Shown here piece by piece: positions 1 to 10,029 of a DNA stretch of 64,000 nucleotides (within the stretch, counting starts at the first letter, position 1; every line of letters starts with the position of its first letter). Below the pieces are notes generated by a model, which saw nothing but the letters and a program-made list of their open reading frames with translations, was not told the DNA's origin and searched no databases. The translations under genes were made by a program, and so were the position numbers. Location of the stretch: positions 15,774,308 to 15,838,307 of the forward strand of contig NW_024040152.1 in NCBI RefSeq assembly GCF_014851395.1. The letters run 5' to 3'. This DNA comes from Micropterus salmoides. Lineage: Eukaryota > Chordata > Actinopteri > Centrarchiformes > Centrarchidae.

Positions 1-134
1 GTAGGAGAAGACGTGGAGCAACCTGCTGCCTGATGAGAGTACCTGTACCATCCTGCCTTGCCAACTCCTCCTCCCCTTCCTCCTCCCCCATCTCCTCTTC
101 CTCCTCTTCCTCCTCCTCTTCTCTTCACCTGCAG

Positions 135-935
135 GTGCTGAGCCTTGCTCTTGCTGATCTGCTCTACCTTTTTACTGCTCCCTTCATCGTGTACGACAGC
201 CTGGCGTCCGGGTGGGCCTTTGGTGAGCCAGGCTGCCGCCTCCTCCTGAGCCTCGACCTCCTCACCATGCACGCCTCCATCTTCACTCTTACCGCCATGA
301 GTCTCGACCGCTACCGGGCTGTGGCCCATCCCCTGCATACCTCCTCCTCCAACTCCTCCGGCCTGCTGCGTGTAGGTCTGGCCTGGGGACTGGCTGTGGC
401 TCTTAGTCTGCCCATGATGATCACACTGCACCTGGAGGATGGGGAGAACCAGGAGGGCCAGCTGTGTGTGCCTGCATGGGACGAGCAGAGCTCCAAGGCC
501 TATCTAAGCGTGCTCTTCTGCACTAGCATTCTTGGTCCTGGGTTGGCCATTGGAGCACTTTATGCTACTCTAGGCCGGCTTTACTGGGTGTCTCAGACCA
601 GGCCAGCCTGGGCCAGTGGGAGCAGCACCGCTTCTACTCCCCGTGCACCCAAACCCAAAGTGCTGCTCCTCATCCTTGGTATTGTCCTGGCCTTCTGGGC
701 CTGTTTCCTCCCTTTCTGGATCTGGCAGCTGCTGCCACTCTATAAGCCTGACATGCTGCGGACAGTACCAGTAGGGACACAGGTGACAGTGAATCGTATC
801 CTCACAGGGCTGACCTATGGAAACTCCTGTGTGAATCCATTCTTCTACACACTATTGACAGGAAAACGAAGACGCAACCGGCAGACGCTGACATCAGCAA
901 ATCAGCTCTCCCGTAAAAGCAGTCCACTGCAGTAG
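135..935 (+). CDS. urotensin-II-receptor-like GPCR (3' exon, partial)
   Basis: Class A G-protein-coupled receptor, most like the urotensin-II receptor family (UTS2R/GPR14), a Gq-coupled plasma-membrane receptor for urotensin II and its related peptide. Family-typical stretches are LALADLLYLF (TM2), LTMHASIFTLTAMS followed by DRY (TM3), FWACFLPFWIWQL (TM6) and LTYGNSCVNPFFY (TM7, NPxxY variant). The extracellular-loop-2 Cys is in GQLCVPAW. TM1 and a normal N terminus are missing. The open frame continues left to an ATG at 33, but those 34 codons are serine runs from a C/T-rich tract ending in cag at 132-134, which looks like a polypyrimidine tract and splice acceptor. I therefore start the exon at 135, in phase with GTG, and infer that the TM1 exon lies left of the window. 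The tail is short and the stop TAG is at 933-935. Which teleost paralogue this is cannot be decided here. Confidence 0.85.
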   Translation: MLSLALADLLYLFTAPFIVYDSLASGWAFGEPGCRLLLSLDLLTMHASIFTLTAMSLDRYRAVAHPLHTSSSNSSGLLRVGLAWGLAVALSLPMMITLHLEDGENQEGQLCVPAWDEQSSKAYLSVLFCTSILGPGLAIGALYATLGRLYWVSQTRPAWASGSSTASTPRAPKPKVLLLILGIVLAFWACFLPFWIWQLLPLYKPDMLRTVPVGTQVTVNRILTGLTYGNSCVNPFFYTLLTGKRRRNRQTLTSANQLSRKSSPLQ

Positions 936-1875
936 TATGTGCGTCTCTCGAACAGTAGAGACAATGATATAAGTGTGTACGTGTGTGAAAAGGTACTGTA
1001 TATGGATGCTTTATGAGTTCCATAACAGGCACCAAAGACAAATTAATGGTCTTTGGTGTCTTAGGTGTCTTAGGTTAGCCTGCAAACTAAGGAAACTGAA
1101 CAATACTGAACAAATGATAGCACTTTGTATAGATCCTTGAAAGAACAAGATTTCCTATCGGGAGACAATCATGTGTCATCATCTAATGGATGCTTTATCT
1201 GCAAACCTTTTCCACTCTTTGGTCAAATGTGTTTTCAATTGCTGTATTAACCAAGTTTACATAATGATCGTTTTGTTTTAAATGTTTGAATGATATTATA
1301 TATGTGACTATGGTAAAGTAATACAATGGCATTTCTAAGACAAGTGGTTACTACAGTAATTAATTGTGCAAAGTCATTTAACCAAATCAACAGATTAAAT
1401 AACAGAGAAGAATGGTTTATTTAGTCAACAGAATTCTTGTCCTCCATTAAACCTGTACTGTATTATTACTGTAAGATTAGGAAAGCAAAGTCTATGCTGT
1501 ATGTTGCTCATGCACAAGCATTTCCAGTAAAACCCTGATGCACTTCTGCTTGTTTTCAGAGAACTATCAAAGAAAATGTTTGTTTTTGAACAACTGGTTG
1601 TAACTGGTCAGGACCTTGTTGGGACATTTTTCTGAGATTATGTTTATTGACCTAATGAATTATGTTTGAGCGGTTCAACAGTCTTTTGTTTGCTTCCCCA
1701 GAACCCTGACATATCTAAAACAACTGACCTTTTTTATAATCATGACCTGCATGTTGGGTTTGAAATGTACTATCATGCAATGCTTTGCATGGCCTCACCT
1801 TGAGTTGATTTAACTGATGTTTATAGTAGTGCATAATATATAGACTTGAATAAAGAGTATGCTTTCTGTAATTCA
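936..1875 (+). other. 3'UTR of the urotensin-receptor-like gene with poly(A) signal
   Basis: AT-rich non-coding stretch directly after the receptor stop codon. The first AATAAA on this strand in a suitable setting is at 1849-1854, followed by a T-rich stretch, so the transcript probably ends near 1870. A second AATAAA lies at about 1985. No ORF of interest is present. The end point is inferred from the signal only. Confidence 0.5.
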
Positions 1876-2415
1876 CTGTGTGACTGGATCTTTAACTAGG
1901 AAAAAAGATGAAAACGTGACTTCTTTTGGCAAAAGAACACAACATAACTAAAGATCACACGTTATGGTGTTCATAAAAATAATGCAATAAACAGATGTGA
2001 GAAGAGAAGAAAAAATATGGGAAACAACAACAGTGAAGAGGAACAGAAGGAGGCTGAAAAGCAGATGTAAAAGGTACAGTAAAAAATACAATAATTAAAA
2101 AATCCTTGAGTCGCATTCATACTTTTGTTTGTGTGTCTGTGTCAGCATGTCAGTGGCTCTAGAAGGTCTTCCCCATTCTTGTATATATACTTGCTGGCTG
2201 GTGTTTCTGTGTCTCCCTGTAGCAACGGCTGTCTCTGTCTGTCTGACTCAAAGGCTGCACTGTACTGTATCGCAAACCCTGCTGCTCTTTGACGCAGATG
2301 AGCAAATATTGTTGTTTGACAGAAAGGAGTAAGGATGGGAAGAAGGGACAAAAGAAGCAGGGTGGTATCATATGAGCATGATGCTTTGGTTTGAAACATG
2401 GTGTTCTTTTCTTGG

Positions 2416-2556
2416 GGGGGGCGCCAAGGGCTAGGGGTTTAAGATGCTGGCACGTGACTGTAAGGTCCCGGGTTCAAGTCGGGCAAAGGACTATTGTTGC
2501 ATGTCACCATCCATCTGTCCCCCTTACTTCTAATAAAGACAAAATGGCTTTCAAAA
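2416..2556 (+). mobile_element. tRNA-derived SINE
   Basis: An A-box-like segment (gccaagggctagggg) and a B box (ggttcaagtc at 2471-2480) are spaced as in a tRNA promoter. They are followed by the tail common to a widespread percomorph SINE (ttgcatgtca, then a C/T-rich run, then taataaagacaaaa). The head is diverged. No clear target duplication is visible, so the ends are approximate. Confidence 0.7.
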
Positions 2557-5400
2557 ATACAACTTGCTGAAATCTAACTCAGAACAACACTGGCTAAGTG
2601 TAACTCTCAGTAGATGCTTATTTAAATTCAATTCAGTTTAAATAAGTTCAAATCTAATTTGTTTTGTCTGTTTATATAGGCTTACTTTCTAAAGCTTACA
2701 ACATGTCTGCATCTGTGCTGAAGGATGTGGATTTTTCCTTAAATCCCACCTTATTAAAAAGTAAACAAATGTGTTATGTTAAACAATTTGTGGAAGTTGT
2801 TTTTCTTTAAATGTAAATTTATAATGTAAAATCATTTTCATGCAAAGTAAAAATCTGAGATAACTTTATACAAAATAAACTACATGCTGGACCCCATTAA
2901 TGCAAAACTAGAGAATCACACAATGTATTAATTCCCATTAAGACAAAAGCTACATTTTAATCTACATTAAAAACAGAAATACTGTCCTCTAAGGAAAGAT
3001 TTTTTAAATAATATTCCAGACCACTTTGAAAGTTTGACACAGAATACAGGGAATGAAGATATATAAGTGCCACTGATCTGTTAAGTTTTTTTTTATTTCA
3101 TTGCTGATTGTTAAGAGCCCTTCTCAAGTGACATTTCTGGGTAATGGTATTTTTCTTTATCCACCCAAATCACACAGAAGGACCATTAAGCTCTATTAAG
3201 TGTGGTTAACTGTGTTTTGACTTGACATTCAGTAAATTCTGTGAGAACATAATCCCCAGGTAATGGATTATTTGAGTGATTTCATGTCAAGTATAATGTA
3301 AAATGAGACTTTAATTATTTGAGGAAATCAAACTTAAAGTTTGTGTTTATTTATTTGCACATAAAGTGCATACAGGCAGGAACATTAACTAAGGAAAAGG
3401 AAACCCAAGGGAAGCGGGAGAAGCCATGAAGCACCGCGGGACTTTACTGCATTGGTAATACCAGCAGGTTGAAGAGACACCAAAAGCATTTGCCAGGGGA
3501 GTGCGTGCATTTCTCTGCACTGTGATGCCATTATTTCTGAGGCCCTTCTGTGGTCCTTGCAGCCTACCATGTGTTTCCATTTACCTGGCCTGGCTACCTC
3601 TGAGCATAACGTTCCCACTGCAGTTATTATCCAGAGCCCTGTGCCGTCGCACCACAGGGGCGCTTTAGTTGTAAAGTTAATGCAATATCCATCCACCTTT
3701 CACAGACAACTGAGGCCCACTCAGCACATTTGTCCATTTAAATGGAATTTCTTGCAGATAAAAGAGCCAACTCCATATATGTTTGAAATCATGAGCTCTC
3801 ATATGAGAGTTGGTGGTTTTTGGACCCCTGGGTCATACCTAAAAGGCAGAAAATGGAGTGTGTAGCTTCTGTAAAGATGAAACCCTTCCAAAGAAGACAC
3901 TTATGAGCAGCGTGGATATTAAAGCACAGTTCAATTTTCTGAGTCTGCATAAGGACAGGTTCTAAAACTCAATATATCAGATGATTAAGTCCTCCCTCAG
4001 GTCTGCGGGGATGACTGAGTGTTTGATAAACTTCAAATACGTGGTGTTTGGTCAACCCAACCAATTGGATGGAAAATATTGTCTCAGTTGGCAGGCTGGC
4101 CTATCTATAAACTTTGTGTTGTTTGTGTTGGTAGATGCCAGCACCGGCTGACTTGCTCCAATCATAACTTTTGTCCTCTTGCGCAACAGAGGCTTTTGAT
4201 TTCATCCTGATATTGCAGGCAGTGTCTTCCTCTCTAGTCCAAAGGGGAAAACACAAGGACAAATATTTTCTTTTGGGAGCGACGCTCTGTTCTACCTGAG
4301 GATTTCATAAATCCAGCACATGTACTTTTCCTGGAACCACCAAGCATCTTTCCATCCAAGCACCCCTTGCCCCGCCTGTCAGGCTCTCCTCTTGACCAGT
4401 GTTTGAGGCTGCTGCAGGTGCCCCTCCCCTGGGCAGCCCACTCAGGAAAGCACCCCGCTGTGTAGACGAGACGAGGCCACAGCCTGCGCCAAATTCACGC
4501 TGTGAGGTGTATAAGAGGCTCCCGTTCTCTCCAGACATACACAAAAAAGATTCCCTTTGCACTCCTCCTCCGCCTGCCCTCCTCTAAAATTCAATCTTCC
4601 CATCTGTTTTCCCTCTCTCAATCACTTTTTGTCCCCTCCACACTTTCCGCCATGCCTACACTCTCATTCCTCTGCAGGGTTTCACCTTATATAAGGTTAG
4701 TGTTAAAGTCTCTTGGCGGACATTTGCATTATGAATATAAAAAACTTAATTCATCCCAGAATTAACATTAACTTATTCAACTTCTATCTTAAAGCATCTG
4801 TAACGTCACAGCAGCTTATATCAAACACAGTAATTCAAGTTTTACGATAACCGCACTTGTAGTCAACACAGCATTAAAAAAACAGTTTGTAATTGACAGC
4901 AAACACTGAAACCTAGGAGCTCACAGTGTTTCTTTGTTCAACCCATGGCAACCCTACCATGGGGCACCCTCCTCCCCATCACGTCCCCTGAATTCGCACC
5001 TCTGTGTCAGCCGCCAGGATCAGGCGAGACCCAGGCTTGCGTGCCTTGAAGGCCGGAGGTTACATCAACCGACATACACATTACGGTTCACACTTGGTCT
5101 CTTACTAGGAAAGACAGTAAATATGGCATGTCTGCCCCTCTCGCTCCTTGTCCCTCTCGCTGTGTTTCACCGTTTTCTCTGTTCTCCCCTGCCTCCTCCT
5201 CCTCCTCGCAGCACACTGCCCGTAAACAGTCATCCCCGTGAAGTCAGGCGTCAAAGCTCCCCTCACTTCTGACCTTCTGACACTTTACTCATCCAAACCC
5301 TGTGGTTTGTTCGTGTAGGGAGATCATGGCTGAGGAGGGACCTTATGCATTTCCATGACACGGTTCAATATGAGAACAAAAGTCTGTGTAGCCTATTATT
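2557..5400. other. intergenic, no gene recognised
   Basis: AT-rich spacer. The part from about 4300 to 5270 is C/T-rich on the + strand and has one strong acceptor-like tract (poly-pyrimidine then cag near 5210), but no exon that I can name follows it. Short open frames here lack any recognisable domain. Confidence 0.4.
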
Positions 5401-5404
5401 TATT

Positions 5405-5716
5405 TGAGTTGAAATTATTAATCGATGAGTCAGTCAATCATCGTCAGTTGTTTCAGTAATTTTTCAAGCAAAAATACATTACCTAGTTCCAGCGATTAGA
5501 TTTTCAGATTTTCTTTAGTCTTGGGTGACTAAAAAATATTTTTGGGTTCTAGACTGTTGCTCAGAGAAAAGCAAGACATTTGAACTAAACATTAGGAAAT
5601 GTTAATGGGCATTTTTCACTATTTCTGCCATTTTTAGACCAAACGATTAATCGAATAATCAAGAACATAATCTGCAGGTTAACTGATAATGAAAATAACT
5701 GTTAGGTGCAGCCCTA
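5405..5716 (-). repeat. dispersed TIR repeat, copy 1 (gggctgcaac family)
   Basis: AT-rich repeat with ATTAATCG-type subterminal motifs, ending in ggtgcagcccta at 5716. It shares atgggcattttt, the gttccagc segment and agacatttgaa with copies at about 27330, 36385 and 60330. The family is very common in percomorph genomes and looks like a non-autonomous DNA (hAT-like) element. The left end is approximate. Confidence 0.65.
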
Positions 5717-6639
5717 TTATGGATATGAATACTAATAGGACTATCTGCTTACTGTGCCAAAGATGCATTTTAAACAGGAAAGGCAGCTATGAGCGATTCC
5801 ATTCAGTATAGTGTCAAAATAAAGAATTATAGCATGAAAGTGAGTTCCCTATGTATAAACAGGTTCAGTCAAACAGGTAAAAAATAGCAGTAGCATTTCC
5901 TTATCTGAGAGTGAGTAGTATGGCGTTTATGTCACAGTTAGAATTACAGTGCCACCTGCAGGTAAAACATAAGAACAATGACCAAATTATTACTTGCCCC
6001 CCATTCTTGTATATTTTCCCCTTTCTGTTCTTCACGGCTCCACACTGACAATAAATTTGTTTTCTTAATTCAATATGTAGCAAACAGAACTCAATCTGTT
6101 TTTGCATGCTGGCATAGTGCCTTTCTAAAAATGCCAAGTAACCATACACAGAAGGAGGACAGTGCCCATAAATTTTACTAGTATTAACATTAAATACAAT
6201 AGCCAGATGTCTACCACTTGTACAGCCTCATGGTTACATTCTGATAGACGTGCTGTCCGTGTTCCTGGGTGGCAGCACATTGCAAGGAGACGCTGTGGAC
6301 TGCATAGTTTTATCAACACTACTGAATACATGTAGTCTGATGTATGTTATAATTCCATACCTAAATGAGGTAATTTCTCTCTCCAGTGGCATTAATGTTG
6401 ATAGTATCTGAACTTTCATGTTTTTCTTTCAGTGTCTGCATTTATTTTAACTACACCAGGTAGTAGTGACCCCAAGGATTAACTATATACATACATGCAT
6501 GACAAATGTATGTACAGAGTTAGTTCTTTGGGTTTCTATTGCCGTAGTAACATAATAAAATGTATAAAAGATTTTATCAACAGCAGCAGGTAACAGTGAT
6601 ACAATAGCTGCACGTGTTCCCTGCTACACAACATGTTCT

Positions 6640-6775
6640 TCTCTTGTCTGTCTTTGCACTGACTGAACGTTCAGCTCGGGTGGCTCAGAAACTGACCCAT
6701 CCCAGTAATAGAGTCCCCAGAGGGAGGACATCTCCCGTCCTGAGGGGTCATCACTGCAGAACAAGCTCTGTTCAC
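6640..6775 (-). pseudogene. Ig-domain exon remnant B
   Basis: On the minus strand one frame reads as the C-terminal half of an immunoglobulin domain: F-strand-like GLYYWDGS followed by G-strand-like SEPPELNVQS. In an intact domain the residue after YY would be Cys; here it is Trp. The B-strand half is not recognisable upstream, so the exon looks decayed or is only a partial match. It lies about 0.9 kb downstream, on the same strand, of a second Ig-like exon (7645-7890). Fc-receptor-like genes lie on human 1q23, not far from khdc4, which makes an old Fc-receptor-like gene plausible. A spurious match cannot be excluded. Confidence 0.35.
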
Positions 6776-7644
6776 CAAGTAAAGAGCAAATATCTTGAAA
6801 AGACATATTATTATAATTTCACTATGTTTATGGCCAATTTAAATTTAAATGAAATGTTTCAAAGCTCATCAGATCTTAATTTGAGAATGCAAAGTGTTAC
6901 TCAACGGTTGTACTATAACTTATTATTTTTTACTGATCATAAAATCTACTTTTAATAAAAAAAAAACTCATTAAAAATGTCCTGTGTGTACAAGGTGCTG
7001 AGCCGCTTTTTAGAGAGAAAACCATGTTTGAATGTATTTTTTTTGACTTGGAAGGGAAAAACCTGATTATTTAAATGGTGAAATATATCATTTCAAAAGT
7101 CTTAGTGACAGGGGTGTAGGATCAGAAAATATTAACTTGAAAAGAAAAGCATTCGCTGTCCATCATCACTTTAACTCATTTTAAAGTGACTTAACAGGAG
7201 AAATATGTAAAATTACAAAACTGAGTTTTAAAAAAGTGAAACTGATAACACTTTAAATGTGTAGGCTGTTCACTGAAAATGGCACCACCGTTGTTACATT
7301 TCTTAACTCACCTACTTCAGTAGAAACATAATTGTGAACCTTAAAAAGTATTATTGCACAAAAAGAAGCTTAATGGCTTTATAGGGACTGAAAATAATCT
7401 ATTGTTTCCACTCTTTAATTAGAAAGCAAAACACAAACTAACTTCAGTTCTAATTGATGAGCATGAACAAAGCTAGAGTTGTGATTGAAAACGAATACCG
7501 AGCCTTTTAGGAGAAGCCATTTCCTCTTGCGTACACATGACAGACATTGATCCTAATCAAACTCAAGAAAGCAGACAGAAATCCAACAAGGGCTGCTGGT
7601 TGTTCAATCTATTGATCCATGTCGGCCCCACACAACGTTCTCAC

Positions 7645-7890
7645 CTTCCACAGTAACCTGCACCTCCTGGCCATGTCTCTGAGCTCCTGGGTGGTCAGTA
7701 ACTGAACACCTGTACCTGCCAGAGTGAGCAGGCCTGATGCTGTGGTCTGTCTCTGGACAGGATGCTGCCTGCTGGTCTCATCCACAAAGCCATAAGTACC
7801 AAACAGGGCCTTTATCCCAGGCCTGATTTTCATCACAAAGAATACTGTAAGCCTACAGCTCAGCTTGAAAGGGTAAGAGGGATTTTTAGT
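7645..7890 (-). pseudogene. Ig-domain exon remnant A (frameshifted)
   Basis: Minus-strand reading shows a B-strand motif YPFKLSC in one frame and an F-strand motif AHSGRYRCSVTD followed by a G strand EVQVTVEG in another frame. The two cysteines are about 50 codons apart, as in C2-type immunoglobulin domains. The G strand ends at a donor-like GTGAGA. The frame carrying RYRCSV has a TGA upstream (after LWLCG), so the domain cannot be read through without a frameshift. It is therefore a pseudo-exon, or an exon with a sequence error. The closest general type is an Fc-receptor-like or other cell-surface Ig receptor of fish. The name is left open. Confidence 0.45.
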
Positions 7891-8859
7891 TTGTAATCTA
7901 TTTGCAAAAGAGTTTGAGAGACAATTAAAGCCAGCAGGTCACATTAAAATGCTATAGGTTTGAAGAAGCATAATATATTGGCCCTATTAGAATTTTTCAT
8001 TTTGCCCAATTAAATATTTGTTTTTCTTACTTGCCATTAAAAAATAAAATTTCTGTCAATGTGCTATTTGTGATTACTGAAAAAGGCTCACATTCATTAT
8101 AGGCTACTTTTTAAATTGATTTTTGAATGATTTATAGTTTGTTGTTTTCACAGCAAACAAAGAGTATGCAAATATTTCCTTCACAAGTGACAATATAAAG
8201 TAGTTGTGGAACATTCAATATATAAATACAAAGAAAACCACAAGCAAAGAACAAAAAAATTGTATATTTACCATAGACTGTATAGATATTTACACATAGG
8301 CTTACATCACAGTGATGCATGAAATACTTTGCTTTAGTTTGCAGCATTTTTAAACATATTTTAAAAAAGTGTGTATGAGATACAAATGTTGTTGCCTATA
8401 TTAAGTACAAAGGCAAATACTGAGTCACATTTCAAAAGGATTTCTGGAAAACCTTAAATTCCAGGGCATCATGCATTCAACAATGAAGGACAATTTAGCT
8501 AAGTGCTAGCTTGCATTTGTTTGCATTTAAAGACTTCAGTACACAAATAGTACAAAAAAACGTAGCTGTCGAAATCATCATGAATACCAGCCCAAACAAA
8601 ATCCTGCCATGTGTTTTAAAACTTCAATGACAAACAGATAGACATGTTAAGAAGTAGTTGCTCACACCTACCTTGACTGAATGTCCTGTCATGAAGCTGC
8701 TGCTCAAGGCTTTTTTGCTTCTACTGAAACCTTTGATGCCTCCTCTGGAGAAACTCACCAAGTCCGGCCGGGAGGTGATAAAATACGGGGTGACAGGTGA
8801 GGCAGCAGCATCACACCTGAACATTTTAGAGGCTCATAAGAAGCATGTAATGGTATCTG

Positions 8860-9023
8860 GCGCCTCCGTGCGGTTTCACCGTCTCACTTGCAGCAAACCG
8901 GAGACGGAAACGTTGAACTACGTAGCAGAGGCGAGCGACAAACACAGCCTAACTGCATTAAGTGGGAGCTCTTTGGCATTTGTTTTTGCACTGAGCGTCA
9001 AATTTCTATTTGACAGGATATTG
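8860..9023. promoter_or_regulatory. khdc4 promoter / 5'UTR region
   Basis: CpG-richer stretch immediately upstream of the khdc4 start codon, in otherwise AT-rich DNA. No TATA box is evident, which fits a housekeeping-type promoter. A minus-strand exon-like open frame with good splice donors starts at 8824, only 200 bp from the khdc4 ATG, so the region could be bidirectional. This is inference from composition and spacing. Confidence 0.4.
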
Positions 9024-9938
9024 ATGTCATATTGTGGAACTCAAAACGGCGGGTGAGTGAGTCAAAACGAGTGTTTTTATATTTTGGTGTGGTAAACGTT
9101 ATTTGAGTCGCCGTTCAGATGCTGTTGTTAGCCGGCTAGCTAACTTAGCTAACGGTAACGTTAGCCAGTTTATGTAATCATGGCGGACTGTTGTCGAGCT
9201 GCTGTTGACCATTAACACAGGCTAGTTATCAATAGTTACATGTTATTTAAGATATTTTCACAGAATGCATGCGGGTTTACAATGTGCCTGTAACATTTCT
9301 TGTGTAACACACCTGTGATCACAATAAGCCGTAATCAAGTGAGACCATATCCAGAATCTCACTTCTTGGTTAGTTTCCACAACATAAACAGTAACGGTGT
9401 CTGGTTAGTCAACTTGGGTTATACCATCAAATCAAGTGTTAGTTCAGTCCTGCTTTCTTTTTCACAGCCATTATTTTATCTCCCTTTCATGTTTTTCTGT
9501 CTTCCCAGCCGCCGCAGCAAATGGGACCAACCCGGTCCCGGCTATGGCTCTGGTGGGATGGGGGAGGCTGAAGCTGCACCCACCGGGGCTCTGGATGCTG
9601 CAGCTGCTGTGGCTGCCAAGATAAACGCTATGTTGGTAGCCAAGGGCAAACTCAAACCCTCGCAGATAGGCGTCCCTGGACCACCCGATAAGGTAATAAG
9701 GGGCATAACATCACGTTCCTGGTTAGTCTCCAATGAAGGAATCATTAAAATCTTAATCAGCTCTGGTGCAGGGCCAGTTTTCTATCCCTTTAACATCTCT
9801 GGTTGTACAAGGCCTATGTGCAATGTTGAAAAGTATTTAAAATGGGGCCACTGCTGAATGGCAATACTAGATTAACAGGTTTGTTTCTTAAGAATATACA
9901 TTGATATTATGACCAAGATATTTTATCGTAATCTTTTA

Positions 9939-10029
<91 letters not shown>

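Noticed and set aside
4399..5272. Pro-rich plus-strand frames
   Set aside because: The C/T-rich composition explains them; no conserved motif seen.
8658..9026. In-frame N-terminal extension of khdc4 from an ATG at 8658
   Set aside because: The orthologue starts just before GGRRSKWDQP, and the extension is not KHDC4-like; it lies in the presumed promoter.
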